A stretch of 64,000 nt of DNA from Niastella soli (GCF_017742245.1 NZ_JAGHKO010000014.1:310001-374000), one strand, 5' to 3'. Counted from the first letter of the stretch, positions 9,243 through 18,586 are shown. The notes: a model not told the origin generated them from the sequence alone. Translations and numbers: made by a program.

Positions 9243-11918
9243 TTATTTTTCAAATTTCTTTAAATTGTACGTAAAGCTCAACAAGAGGTACCGTTGCAAT
9301 ACCTGTGTTTGGCTATCTTCCAGGTAGTTTTGTGTAATGCTGCGAGAAACACCGGCATTTTGTTTTAAAATATCATAAACAGCCAGCCGCATCGTTCCTT
9401 GTTGCTTTTTAAATAACAGACAAATTAAGGCGGCATTCCACATAATGGTATTCTTATTGAAACCTGCCGCCATCCGGCTGTTATAAATATACTGCAAATT
9501 ATTTTCAATGATCAACCAATTCGGACAATTCAGAAAGGTGCTCATTGAAAATGTTTTGGTAATAAAACTGGCATCATACATAGACTCGGCATTATAATAC
9601 GTTTTATTATAACGCACATTAAATGACGGCATTATGCTTAGCAATTGTTTATAAATAAAACTTAACCCAAAATCTTGTGACATACTATACCCCTTTGAAA
9701 CAATGGGCGCCTTGTTTATAGGAGCATTATTCCGCGTATAAGTTCCATAACTACCCAAATTCACGCGTAAGGTAGCGTTGGTGTTTTTCCACGTGTAATT
9801 ATATTGCAGATTTCCCGCCACACCATAATTGCCGTTTATATTTACGGGCCGACTTACCTGCTTGCCTACGGCATCAAACCAGGTTTCATTTACTATCTGG
9901 TTTTGGGTAGTATAAAAATTTAACCCGCTATAACAATAAGAGTTTCCCTTTGAATGTCTGCCCTGTAAATTGAAATTATGAAAAAAGGAAGGCTTCAAAC
10001 CGGGATTGCCCAATTGCACATATAGCGGATTTCTGTTATCAGGAACGGGTTGTAATTGCTCAATGGAAGGTTGCTGGCTACTTCCATTATATAAGATCGA
10101 TACAGACCCGGTTTGGCTAAAATTGTATTCCATGTTCACAGCAGGCCTAAAACTGACATAATTTTGATGCTGCAAGGCATTTGTTAAAATAGTAACATTA
10201 TCCTGTTTCAAAAATTGTAGTCCCGAACATATATCTGCTTTGAATTTATTTTTATAGAACGTAAATTTGAGATTGGGACAATGAGATTCTATAAGATTGC
10301 AAAGCGAATTAGTATAGGCAGTATCTTCCAGATCATATTTATCTGTTAAAATATTGAATCGATTAGTCATCTTTTCTGAGAAGCTTGTATTCCGGTTATA
10401 ATCATACATCAAAATAGCTGTGATATACTTACTAAGTGGGTGTGCATAAGTGGCCATAAGTCCCAACGCCTTGACCGGCTTTTTCTCCAAACTCCGCTGA
10501 TTCAACCCATCACTACTGTCAATTAAACCGCCTTTGTAATAATCATTCACGCCTATATTATCGTTGACAGAAGACAAATTAAGATAATTGTAATTCACCC
10601 CTAACGTAAATCCACGACCCGATTTATTCAATTGTCGACTTACGAAAAAAGCAGTGGTGAAATTCCTGCTATCGGAATTTGAAGCATAAAGGTTTTCACA
10701 GGCATTGATCCTTTCACCTAACAAGGAAGTAGAAGACGCCTTATTCCGGGTCAGCCCCTCACTTGTACTACGGCTTACATCTATTTTAAGGTAAAGGTCG
10801 GTTAAAGTATCCACGTTATAACTTGAATTCAGAAATATTCTATGATTGCCATATTGGCTTCCACTGCTGCTATAAGCATTATAAAAAAACGTAGAATCAG
10901 GCAGCATATTTTTTCTTTGTACCCTGGAGTAACTATCTGTATGATTATCGTTGTAAAAATAACTACCGTTTAATTTAAGCCGCTTTCCGAGGTTATCGCT
11001 GAAATTTACACCACCTGATATTGAATTGTTTAATCCAGGACTACCACCATTCAGCGAACTGCCGCCGCCGCGGTTTGTATTATCGGCATTACCAATGAAA
11101 CTAAGTTGCGTTGAACCTTTAAAATAATTGATCATTTCATTGAATTCATATCGATCATTGGACCCATACCCGCCGCTGGCCCTTCCCAACCAGCCCTTTT
11201 GGATGTCTTTTTTCAAAGTAAGATTTATTGCCAGGTCGTCATTTCCATCAATGGTTTTGTTAAAGTGGGCTTCCAGGCTTTTATTAGCCACCACCTGTAG
11301 TTTATCAACAATGTCTTTGGGCAGGTTTTTAATGGCAATTTTCGGATCGCCGCCAAAAAACTCCTGACCATTCAGCATTATTTTTTTCACTTTTTTCCCA
11401 TTAACAGTAAGATTGCCCTCATTATCTACTTGCACACCAGGTAATTGTTTCACCAGGTCTTCCACCATAGCATTGGGCGGGGATTTAAAAGACGATGCGT
11501 TAAACTCCAGCGTATCTCCTCGCACTGACATCGGAGGTCGCGCCGCAATAACAGTTACTGTTTTCAATTCATTGTATGCTTTTACCAGTCTAATCGTATC
11601 GAGCCGCTTTATTTTCGATTCATGAGTCATAATAAATAATTGGGAATAGTCATCATACCCCTGGGCAGTGATGATCAGCTTGCAGTTTGTATTGAACGGA
11701 ACCTTGTTGATTGTAAATAAACCATTCCGGTCAGACAAGGCGTAATTCAACAATGAGGAATCTGAACATACATAAACGGCAATCGAAACCGATTCCAGCA
11801 CTTGCTGGGTTATTGAGTCGATTATAATACCATTTACTGAACCATACCGGCTTCCCTGTGCATGTACACAGGTACCCGATAATAGTAAGCATCCTATTAT
11901 CCAGGCACTCCAACGCAT
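9243..11918 (-). CDS. Outer-membrane beta-barrel protein, TonB-receptor-like
   Basis: An 891-residue protein starting at MRWSAWIIGC (11918), which opens a signal peptide ending near VHAQ. An upstream ATG at 11981 would bury that signal. Residues ~25-105 form a carboxypeptidase-regulatory-like beta domain. Residues ~150-215 resemble a TonB plug (VEDLVKQLPGVQVDNEG, LNGQEFFGGDP). The rest is a long beta-barrel of the outer_membrane_beta-barrel_3 type. It is not SusC: there is no SusD neighbour and the plug motifs differ. It lies alone between the IS element and the divergent GT2 gene. Its ligand is unknown. Confidence 0.85.
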   Translation of the reverse strand: MRWSAWIIGCLLLSGTCVHAQGSRYGSVNGIIIDSITQQVLESVSIAVYVCSDSSLLNYALSDRNGLFTINKVPFNTNCKLIITAQGYDDYSQLFIMTHESKIKRLDTIRLVKAYNELKTVTVIAARPPMSVRGDTLEFNASSFKSPPNAMVEDLVKQLPGVQVDNEGNLTVNGKKVKKIMLNGQEFFGGDPKIAIKNLPKDIVDKLQVVANKSLEAHFNKTIDGNDDLAINLTLKKDIQKGWLGRASGGYGSNDRYEFNEMINYFKGSTQLSFIGNADNTNRGGGSSLNGGSPGLNNSISGGVNFSDNLGKRLKLNGSYFYNDNHTDSYSRVQRKNMLPDSTFFYNAYSSSGSQYGNHRIFLNSSYNVDTLTDLYLKIDVSRSTSEGLTRNKASSTSLLGERINACENLYASNSDSRNFTTAFFVSRQLNKSGRGFTLGVNYNYLNLSSVNDNIGVNDYYKGGLIDSSDGLNQRSLEKKPVKALGLMATYAHPLSKYITAILMYDYNRNTSFSEKMTNRFNILTDKYDLEDTAYTNSLCNLIESHCPNLKFTFYKNKFKADICSGLQFLKQDNVTILTNALQHQNYVSFRPAVNMEYNFSQTGSVSILYNGSSQQPSIEQLQPVPDNRNPLYVQLGNPGLKPSFFHNFNLQGRHSKGNSYCYSGLNFYTTQNQIVNETWFDAVGKQVSRPVNINGNYGVAGNLQYNYTWKNTNATLRVNLGSYGTYTRNNAPINKAPIVSKGYSMSQDFGLSFIYKQLLSIMPSFNVRYNKTYYNAESMYDASFITKTFSMSTFLNCPNWLIIENNLQYIYNSRMAAGFNKNTIMWNAALICLLFKKQQGTMRLAVYDILKQNAGVSRSITQNYLEDSQTQVLQRYLLLSFTYNLKKFEK

Positions 11919-12368
11919 ATTGTAAGGCGGGTAGTGGGGCTCAATAATACCTGTATATTTAAATTGACACCAGCCGCTCATTGGCTTTTCCTCTTATAAA
12001 ACTACTTAATTCGACGCATATGTAACGAAAATGGATAAACTATCTTATTGTCGGGCTTATTCATCATTAACCGGGAAAAATTCAAAAGAAAAGAGGAAAA
12101 ATTCATAACTAATGCAATGTAACTTGCTTCAGGGTTTACAACACACACAATATAGTTTCAGCAGACAATTCAACTTTACACAATCGATAAATTCTTACAA
12201 TTGTGTGATATACAGACAATGAAGGCTATTTAATTACAATAACCAGGGGTTCAATAATGCCTATATTAAATTCACCCTTCAGAATGATCGCTCACATTCA
12301 ACGTCTGTTCCTTTAACCTATTCCGTATTGAAATCATGAATATGATTGTTCAACCATAAAAGCCTTAT
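11919..12368. other. Divergent intergenic region
   Basis: A 450-nt spacer between the minus-strand outer-membrane protein and the plus-strand GT2 gene, so it should hold promoters for both. It is AT-rich, and I see no convincing operator or repeat. No gene was recognised. Confidence 0.5.
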
Positions 12369-13256
12369 ATGCCATCAACACAAGAGAGCATGCGTCTATC
12401 CGCGCCCGAATCTACTTCGGCGCAACAAACCGAAAGCGCATCGTTCAGTACCGAAAAACCCCCATCAGTTAATGTGCTTATCAACAGGCTTACGATCATT
12501 GTTCCAGCTTACAATGAGGAAAAAACAATTACTTCCATCTTAGATAGGATCAATGAAGTGAAGTTGATAGGCAATATAGAGAAAGAAGTCATAATCGTGG
12601 ACGATTGTTCTAAAGACAAAACTGGGCAGGCAGCACAGGAGTATATGACTTCCAATAGTGAACTCACCATCAACTATTTTAAATATTTACGCCACGATGT
12701 CAATCAAGGGAAAGGTGCGGCTATACATACAGGTATTGTGCATGCTACAGGGGAATACCTGCTGGTACAAGATGCCGATCTGGAATACGATCCGGGGGAA
12801 TATAACACCCTGCTAAAACCTATTATTAATGCACAGGCCGATGTGGTATACGGTTCTCGCTTTATGGGCGGAAACGCCCATCGCATTCTTTTCTTTTGGC
12901 ACTCTATAGGCAATCGCTTCCTGACCTTTTTATCAAACATGTTCAGCAATCTTAATCTGACGGACATGGAAACAGGCTATAAGATGTTCAGGACAGCTCT
13001 TATTCAACAGATCAAGCTGGAAGAAAAACGGTTTGGGTTTGAGCCTGAGATTACTGCAAAAATAGCAATGGTACCGGGATTACGAATCTACGAGGTGGGA
13101 ATTTCCTATTATGGAAGAACGTTTGCAGAAGGGAAAAAGATAGGCTGGAAAGATGGCTTTAGGGCGATCTATTGCATTCTTAAATACGGCCTTTTTAATA
13201 ATCAACTACTAATTAAAAAGAATCAACGCCTTTCGCTTAAACGACATGTTGCATAG
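12369..13256 (+). CDS. DPM1-type GT2 glycosyltransferase
   Basis: A 295-residue soluble family-2 glycosyltransferase. After a ~40-residue Ser/Thr/Pro-rich lead, it shows LTIIVPAYNEEKTI, the VDDCSKDKTG donor-binding motif, GKGAAIHTGI, the catalytic-type VQDADLEYDPGEY, VVYGSRFMGG and METGYKMFR. There are no C-terminal membrane helices, as in dolichol/polyprenyl-phosphate mannose synthases that load a sugar on a lipid carrier. It is the first gene of locus A, followed by MauE and two GT-C enzymes that would use a polyprenyl-linked sugar. The sugar cannot be told. A decayed relative lies at 4017. Confidence 0.9.
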   Translation: MPSTQESMRLSAPESTSAQQTESASFSTEKPPSVNVLINRLTIIVPAYNEEKTITSILDRINEVKLIGNIEKEVIIVDDCSKDKTGQAAQEYMTSNSELTINYFKYLRHDVNQGKGAAIHTGIVHATGEYLLVQDADLEYDPGEYNTLLKPIINAQADVVYGSRFMGGNAHRILFFWHSIGNRFLTFLSNMFSNLNLTDMETGYKMFRTALIQQIKLEEKRFGFEPEITAKIAMVPGLRIYEVGISYYGRTFAEGKKIGWKDGFRAIYCILKYGLFNNQLLIKKNQRLSLKRHVA

Positions 13257-13311
13257 AACTCTAAGATAATTGACAACACCCCCAATTACTGACACTTTCA
13301 AAATCAATTAA

Positions 13312-13776
13312 ATGATTAAGCGTACTACTATTATCGAAACAATAACGTTGCTTAACATCATACTTTTTCTTTATACGGGCATAGCAAAGATGGATGACTA
13401 CTCCGTTTTTAAGGAGCAGTTGACAGAAAGTCCAGTTCTTGCCCCCATTTCAAAAACAATTGCGATTTTACTACCAATATTGGAATTCCTTGTGGTGCTT
13501 ATGCTAGCAATTCCTCGCTGGCGGCTAAAGGGTCTTTATACCACACTTGCTTTAATGATCATTTTCACCTGTTATATAACTATTCTGCTCACTACCAGTG
13601 ATCATTTACCATGCAGTTGCGGAGGTATTATCGGATTACTTTCCTGGAAACAACATTTAATATTCAACGGTCTGTTTATTTTGCTTGATATATGGGCAAT
13701 AAGATTGATGCTAAAAGAAAAAAATGAATCCACTTTCAAGTTAAATGAAGAAGTCAATTATAACATCTTACATTAA
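13312..13776 (+). CDS. MauE/DoxX-type redox membrane protein (locus A)
   Basis: A 154-residue protein with four membrane segments: FLYTGIAKM at the end of TM1, then SPVLAPISKTIAILLPILEF, and a conserved CSCGG motif (Cys101 and Cys103) after TM3. This matches the methylamine-utilisation MauE family, thought to pass electrons across the membrane to periplasmic thioredoxin-like partners. The paralogue at 57597 has the same FLYTGISKL and CSCGG. In locus B, MauE overlaps the TlpA gene directly; here two GT-C genes separate MauE from TlpA. It probably keeps the TlpA lipoprotein reduced, or oxidised, for disulfide handling of the secreted peptides (inferred). Confidence 0.85.
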   Translation: MIKRTTIIETITLLNIILFLYTGIAKMDDYSVFKEQLTESPVLAPISKTIAILLPILEFLVVLMLAIPRWRLKGLYTTLALMIIFTCYITILLTTSDHLPCSCGGIIGLLSWKQHLIFNGLFILLDIWAIRLMLKEKNESTFKLNEEVNYNILH

Positions 13777-13820
13777 ATCATTAGCAATTCGATTCTTTTT
13801 CAGTAGTAATCTTTGTTATT

Positions 13821-15371
13821 ATGCTAGAACAACTAAATACAGCAGAACCTGTGGTCTCATTCAAGGACTTTTTGTTGAACAATAAACGTAACCGTATAAC
13901 CCTAACACTGTCGGTCATAGCTATTGTAATACAATTTTCAATTTTTAAATACCTATATCCCTATGCCAGTTATATCCATGGAGATTCCTTCTCTTATCTC
14001 GATGCTGCGCATTTTAATTTAGATATTAACACCTACATGGTAGGATACTCGAGATTTCTACGATTGTTTAGTGTAATTACAAGTTCAGACTTAGCCCTTA
14101 CAGCTTTCCAATACTTACTTATACAAGCTGGAGGCCTGCTTCTGCTGTTTACTATCCTCTATTTCTATAAGCCAGGTATATTAAGCCAGTACTTACTCCT
14201 AATTTTTATGGTGTTTAATCCATTATTTCTACATCTGGCAAACTTAATAAGTAGCGATTGCGTGTTTACCGCCTTAAGTCTTACCTGGTTTGCCCTCCTG
14301 CTATGGATCATTCATCGACCTGATAATAAAATTATCCTTTGGCATGCGATCGTCTTATTTTCAGTTTTTTGTATCCGTTACAACGCACTTATCTATCCAT
14401 TTATAGCAATAATAGCTTTCTTCTTGTCATCATTACCATGGCGTAGAAAACTGATAGGTGTGGGAGCAGGCTTATTACTTTGTGGTTTGTTTGTGACTTA
14501 TACTAGCTATAAATACAAAAAATTAACGGGTCATTGGCAATACTCTCCCTTTAGTGGCTGGCAGCTAACCAATAATGCCATGTACACCTATCGGTATGTC
14601 AACAAAGCAGATAGAAAACCTGTGCCCAAAAAATTTCAGGCTTTCGACAATATGGTACGTCAATATTTCGACAGCACCCGTGACACAAAGAAATTTCCGG
14701 TCGAAGCTCAAAAAGCAAGTACAGTATATATGTGGAGTCCCGGCTGGCCCATGATGAAATACCGGGATAGTCTGTTCAGGAAAGATTCCACAGCTATAGA
14801 ATTAAAAAAATGGGCTTCGATGGGGCCATTTTATAAAGCCTATGGCTTATACATTATTAAGCAATACCCTGTGAAGTTTCTAGAATATTTTATTTGGCCA
14901 AATGCCAACAAATATTATGCACCACCGGTAGAATTTTTAGAAGCCTATAATTCAGGTAAAGATGAAGTATCTCCGACTGCTGCCGCTTGGTTTGGCTACA
15001 CAACGCAGAAAGTTCACACCCGAATGAAAGATAACGAGACCTGGGTGCTGAATTTCTACCCAATACTATCAGGTATCATCAATGCGGTTATGGTATTTAT
15101 GTTGCTATTCTACAGTTCGTTAAAAGGATGGCAGACGACCAAGCTGGCCAATAAAGGAATAATAATGGGTATTGTTGTATGGATTTTGAATGCTGGTTTT
15201 ACCATTGGCGCATCATCTGCAGCACTTCGTTTTCAATCCTTCCCTATATTACTTACTACTACCCTCGTTGTTTTATTGTTGGACTGGCTTTGGAAAATAG
15301 CCATGAACAAAGACGTTTACGGGATATCAGCTAAAATCGAAGAAACCAAACCGAACCTGGCCATTAACTGA
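13821..15371 (+). CDS. GT-C family membrane glycosyltransferase (paralogue 2)
   Basis: A 516-residue polytopic membrane protein of the PMT/ArnT-like fold, paralogous to 6010 and 15395. Key features are HGDSFSYLDAAH in the first external loop, SSDCVFTALSLTWFALLLW, IRYNALIYPF and SPFSGWQLTNNAMYTY. The final third is again hydrophobic. It should transfer a sugar from a polyprenyl carrier to an acceptor on the periplasmic side. Its place between MauE and TlpA, upstream of two Thr-rich secreted peptides, makes the peptides candidate acceptors, but acceptor identity is inference. Confidence 0.85.
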   Translation: MLEQLNTAEPVVSFKDFLLNNKRNRITLTLSVIAIVIQFSIFKYLYPYASYIHGDSFSYLDAAHFNLDINTYMVGYSRFLRLFSVITSSDLALTAFQYLLIQAGGLLLLFTILYFYKPGILSQYLLLIFMVFNPLFLHLANLISSDCVFTALSLTWFALLLWIIHRPDNKIILWHAIVLFSVFCIRYNALIYPFIAIIAFFLSSLPWRRKLIGVGAGLLLCGLFVTYTSYKYKKLTGHWQYSPFSGWQLTNNAMYTYRYVNKADRKPVPKKFQAFDNMVRQYFDSTRDTKKFPVEAQKASTVYMWSPGWPMMKYRDSLFRKDSTAIELKKWASMGPFYKAYGLYIIKQYPVKFLEYFIWPNANKYYAPPVEFLEAYNSGKDEVSPTAAAWFGYTTQKVHTRMKDNETWVLNFYPILSGIINAVMVFMLLFYSSLKGWQTTKLANKGIIMGIVVWILNAGFTIGASSAALRFQSFPILLTTTLVVLLLDWLWKIAMNKDVYGISAKIEETKPNLAIN

Positions 15372-15394
15372 TCAGTACAAAAAAATTCGCATCC

Positions 15395-16945
15395 ATGCTT
15401 TTTCAACAAGCAATATCAGCTATTCCTTTTAAGCATTGGCTTTACAAAGACAAAGAAAACAAAAAAATGTACTTATTAGCCATATTGACCTTAACAGCAT
15501 CATTTACATGGCTAAAAGTAATTTATCCATTTCCAAATTTTATTCCGCCAGACTCCTACAATTATCTGGAGTCAGCATATAGAAACGATTTTATTAATAT
15601 TTGGCCAATTGGCTATTCAAAATTCCTACAATTGATAGGCCTTTTCAGTCATTCACACCTGGTATTGGTTATAATTCAATATGTCGTTTTACAAGCCAGT
15701 TTATTGTATCTGTTGTTTTCAATTCGATATGTGTTCTCACCAAACAAATGGCTATTCAGAACATTATTGACAGTAAGTATGCTTAACCCGTTGCTCCCCC
15801 ATATTGCAAATTTTGTGTCTAGCGACTGCTTATTCACGGCACTAAGCATTATATGGTTCACGCAATTAATCTGGATTACATTGCGACCTACCCCCAAATT
15901 ACTCATCTTACATTCGACGATTTTACTATTTGCCTTTACGGTACGTTACAACGCCCTTTATTATCCGTTTATAAGTGTATTGATTATAATCTTTAGTAGA
16001 ACAACCAAAAACGTTAAATGGATTGGCATTATCTCAATCGCAGTTCTTTTACTTGCATTTATCGGCAGCACCCAGTATGAATACAATAAAAAGACCGACA
16101 CTATTCAATATGCCGCGTTCGGCGGTTGGCAAATAGCAGCTAACGCCTTATATGGCTATGCATTTTCAAAGCGAGACCACGTGGAAGATATACCGGATAG
16201 ATTTAGGCCTTTGCACGAATTAGTAAATCAACATATAGATTCTCTTGCAAAGTTAAATATGCGTCCTGATCGTGAAATAGGCATTTATTATCTCTGGGAT
16301 TTTAAGTCACCATTACGGGTTTATATGAACCAACAATGGTCAAATGACACAAGTACTTCGTTTTTTAAAAAATGGGCACGTATGGCACCTTACTATGCAG
16401 CGTATGGCCGGTACCTTACATTGCGACATCCAAAAGAATTTACGACATACTATATATGGCCCAATCTGAAAAGATACTATTCGCCGCCAAGTTATTTTAT
16501 GGGGGTCTATAATTTGGGATTTTCAACGGTAGACCCAATCGCAGTAAAATGGTTTAATTTAAAAAGCAACATGCTGTATACACGTAATGAAAGCAAGCAA
16601 ATCCCGTTGGCAGATACCTTTTCCATCATCACGCCAATAATCAATCTGGTATTTGTAACCAGCTTCCTATCGTTTGTCTTTTTAGGCGGTTTCAGCCATT
16701 GCCTTAAAAATTATAGGCAGGTAATTCTATGTGCCATTATCATTTGGATTGGTAATACTGTATTCAGCATTTTTTCTGCACCCATTGAATTAAGGTACCA
16801 ATTATTTCCTCTAACAATCAGCTTGATTTGGGCCAGTTTGTTTGTCGCGTATATTCTCCAGGTTACTTGGAACAGTTCGAAAAGCAATAAATCAAATGAA
16901 TCAATTACCCCGGTGTTTGTAGAAGTTCCCAGATTTGAACAATAG
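15395..16945 (+). CDS. GT-C family membrane glycosyltransferase (paralogue 3)
   Basis: A 516-residue paralogue of the preceding gene, 23 nt downstream of it and clearly in the same operon. It carries PPDSYNYLESAY in the first loop, SSDCLFTALSIIWFTQLIW, VRYNALYYPF and AAFGGWQIAANALYGY. It resembles the 6010 protein (IFPDSYEYIQ, VRYNAIYYPL) slightly more than the 13821 protein in these motifs, suggesting duplication between the two glycosylation modules. Two consecutive GT-C enzymes could add different sugars or act on different peptides. Confidence 0.85.
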   Translation: MLFQQAISAIPFKHWLYKDKENKKMYLLAILTLTASFTWLKVIYPFPNFIPPDSYNYLESAYRNDFINIWPIGYSKFLQLIGLFSHSHLVLVIIQYVVLQASLLYLLFSIRYVFSPNKWLFRTLLTVSMLNPLLPHIANFVSSDCLFTALSIIWFTQLIWITLRPTPKLLILHSTILLFAFTVRYNALYYPFISVLIIIFSRTTKNVKWIGIISIAVLLLAFIGSTQYEYNKKTDTIQYAAFGGWQIAANALYGYAFSKRDHVEDIPDRFRPLHELVNQHIDSLAKLNMRPDREIGIYYLWDFKSPLRVYMNQQWSNDTSTSFFKKWARMAPYYAAYGRYLTLRHPKEFTTYYIWPNLKRYYSPPSYFMGVYNLGFSTVDPIAVKWFNLKSNMLYTRNESKQIPLADTFSIITPIINLVFVTSFLSFVFLGGFSHCLKNYRQVILCAIIIWIGNTVFSIFSAPIELRYQLFPLTISLIWASLFVAYILQVTWNSSKSNKSNESITPVFVEVPRFEQ

Positions 16946-16974
16946 CATTTCAAACATTCAAAATAGTATATAAA

Positions 16975-17469
16975 ATGAAGCTTATAATTGCCACCATCGT
17001 TATCCTTTGCCTTTGCGGCTGTTTTGGAAAAAGACCCACGCTCGAGACCGGTCATGAAGGTAAAACCATGCCATCAATGAAATTACTAATGCTTGACAGT
17101 ACTACAGCAATTGATACAAAGACCTGGATGAAAGGCAAACCTGTTGTCTTAATTGACTTCAGCCCATTCTGTCCCTATTGCCGCGCCGTAACACAAAAAA
17201 TAATTGATGAAAACAAAGATCTTAGCGATATACAATTTGTCTTTCTTTCACAATTCCCAATCACGACACTTAAAAATTATACTACTGAATATAAACTAAA
17301 ATCATATTCAAACATAACCGTTGCCTGGGATAATGATGGAAGTTTTGGAAAATATTTTAATTCACCTGGAGTACCATGCATAGCTATTTATAATAAAGAT
17401 AGATTATTGAAGCAAGTATTAATGGGAAAAGTAAATGCAGGTCTCATAAAAGATATCGCTTTAGAATAA
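16975..17469 (+). CDS. TlpA-like thioredoxin-fold lipoprotein (locus A)
   Basis: A 164-residue protein with a short hydrophobic leader and a lipobox-like LCGC (Cys16), so probably membrane-anchored in the periplasm. The thioredoxin-fold active site is FCPYC (Cys66-Cys69), a CPYC dithiol as in glutaredoxins, and a likely cis-Pro occurs in SPGVPCIAIY. It is homologous to the 58145 protein (CPFC). Together with MauE it would form a transmembrane redox pair, placed directly before the Cys-containing peptide genes. Whether it oxidises, reduces or isomerises the peptides cannot be decided from sequence. Confidence 0.85.
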   Translation: MKLIIATIVILCLCGCFGKRPTLETGHEGKTMPSMKLLMLDSTTAIDTKTWMKGKPVVLIDFSPFCPYCRAVTQKIIDENKDLSDIQFVFLSQFPITTLKNYTTEYKLKSYSNITVAWDNDGSFGKYFNSPGVPCIAIYNKDRLLKQVLMGKVNAGLIKDIALE

Positions 17470-17585
17470 CTTTTTTTTGCATGCGAAGGGCCCGGCCGGC
17501 AGCGTATGATCATTCGTTAAACCTGGTAGTTGCAACACAGGCTACAACAAATATGACAATACGCCTCTTTCGTTAAAAGCAAATA

Positions 17586-17662
17586 CTGGACAAGCCGAAA
17601 ACCAGTAAAAAAAGTAGGCAATAATTCAAAACTAAAGTTTAGCTTTTTTAATTAAAAAGCAC
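17586..17662 (+). promoter_or_regulatory. Conserved leader upstream of peptide gene, copy A
   Basis: This stretch closely matches 58722-58797 upstream of the locus B peptide. Shared blocks are AGCCGAAAACCA, AGTAGGCA and TTTAGCTTTTTTAAT, with similar spacing. AGTAGGCA ends 48 nt before the ATG here and 50 nt before it in locus B. The last block with the following A-run forms a hairpin (GCTTTTTTAATTAAAAAGC) just before the start codon. The first two blocks could be a -35/-10-like pair for a specific sigma factor or an operator; the hairpin could control translation. Confidence 0.7.
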
Positions 17663-17668
17663 TTTTTT

Positions 17669-17989
17669 ATGAAAAGAGCAAAAATCATGTTATTGGCTAT
17701 TGCAGTAATAGCTACCGTAGGCGGAGCTTTGGCTTTTAAAGCACAAAGATTTGCATTCCAGAATGTATACTGTGCAACACAGCCAGCTGGCGGCGCATTA
17801 ACTTGCACCACTATAGGTGTTCCTTTCTCAACAACAAATGTAAGCCCATCGTTTACAACTCCTTGCAAAACCTGGCATGCTGCATTGGGAATAACTACTA
17901 CCTCTTATTATACTACTACAGGGCAGAGTGGCATTGCATGTAAACTTGGACCGGTAGCAGCACAAGTAACAGACGCTCCTACTCCATAA
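17669..17989 (+). CDS. Small secreted Cys-containing peptide, DUF6520-like (A1)
   Basis: A 106-residue protein with a Sec-type signal (MKRAKIML...VGGALAFK, likely cleaved near residue 22-25). The mature part has four cysteines (35, 46, 66, 91) and is Thr/Ser-rich, with VSPSFTTPC and GITTTSYYTTTG. The signal resembles the DUF6520-type proteins of Bacteroidota. The next gene is a close paralogue. Four cysteines can form two disulfides, matching the adjacent redox pair, and the Thr runs are possible glycosylation sites given the GT-C genes upstream. Function is unknown: a toxin, a signal, or a scaffold are all possible. Confidence 0.8.
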   Translation: MKRAKIMLLAIAVIATVGGALAFKAQRFAFQNVYCATQPAGGALTCTTIGVPFSTTNVSPSFTTPCKTWHAALGITTTSYYTTTGQSGIACKLGPVAAQVTDAPTP

Positions 17990-18090
17990 CACAAAAGAAT
18001 ACTTCTGTATTAAAATGTCAATCCTTATGAATTAAGTATTCCTAAGTGAACTTTTAGAAAAAATCTAATTCTTAGTACAGAGGAAATTCA

Positions 18091-18125
18091 AAAGAGACTG
18101 AGTCACATCAGTCTCTTTTTCTTTA
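18091..18125 (+). terminator. Rho-independent terminator after peptide A1
   Basis: AGAGACTG, an 8-nt loop, then CAGTCTCT followed by a T-rich run. It separates the two paralogous peptide genes and probably limits read-through into the second, so the second gene may depend on partial read-through or its own promoter. Confidence 0.85.
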
Positions 18126-18173
18126 TTTTTTTAAATCTTTTAATAATTACAACTAAAAGTTAACTTTCTTTTT

Positions 18174-18491
18174 ATGAAAAGAGCAAAAATCATGTTAATT
18201 GTTATTGCTGTAATAGCTTCGGTAGGTGGCGTTTTGGCTCTTAAAGCACAACGATTTGGAATTTGTAATGTGTACTGCGCAACCAAAGTAAACAACATAT
18301 TAACCTGTACTACCGTTGGTGTTCCTTTTAGTACAACAAATGCAAGTCCATCATTTACAACTCCTTGCAGAACCTTTCATGATGCGTTAGGAATAACTAC
18401 TACCTCTTATTATACTACTACAGGTAGTGGCGGTATTGCATGCAAAATTTCACCAGTACAGGCTTGGGTAACATCATGCAATATCCCATAA
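18174..18491 (+). CDS. Small secreted Cys-containing peptide, DUF6520-like (A2)
   Basis: A 105-residue paralogue of the gene at 17669, sharing the signal (MKRAKIML, VGGVLALKAQRF), GVPFSTTN, SPSFTTPC and GITTTSYYTTTG. It has six cysteines (31, 35, 45, 65, 90, 102): the four of A1 plus Cys31 and Cys102, an even gain that could add a third disulfide. Its upstream region lacks the conserved leader blocks seen before A1 but has a 12-bp palindrome, AAAGTTAACTTT, at 18156-18167 just before the start. It is the last gene of locus A on this strand. Confidence 0.8.
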   Translation: MKRAKIMLIVIAVIASVGGVLALKAQRFGICNVYCATKVNNILTCTTVGVPFSTTNASPSFTTPCRTFHDALGITTTSYYTTTGSGGIACKISPVQAWVTSCNIP

Positions 18492-18539
18492 AAGGTTGAC
18501 CTCTCGTCGAGTAACTTGATTGCAGAAAACGAAATATTA

Positions 18540-18566
18540 AAGAGGTTGCGACTCAACCTCTTTTTG
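18540..18566 (+). terminator. Terminator between convergent peptide and S9 genes
   Basis: AAGAGGTTG, a short CGACT loop, CAACCTCTT and a T-run. The stem has A residues on the left flank as well, so it may work in both directions. It separates peptide A2 from the S9 peptidase transcribed toward it. Confidence 0.85.
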
Positions 18567-18586
18567 GCTTACAATTTACAACACCT

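Noticed and set aside
9243-11918. A SusC assignment for this receptor
   Set aside because: There is no SusD partner and the plug motifs fit the outer_membrane_beta-barrel_3 type instead.
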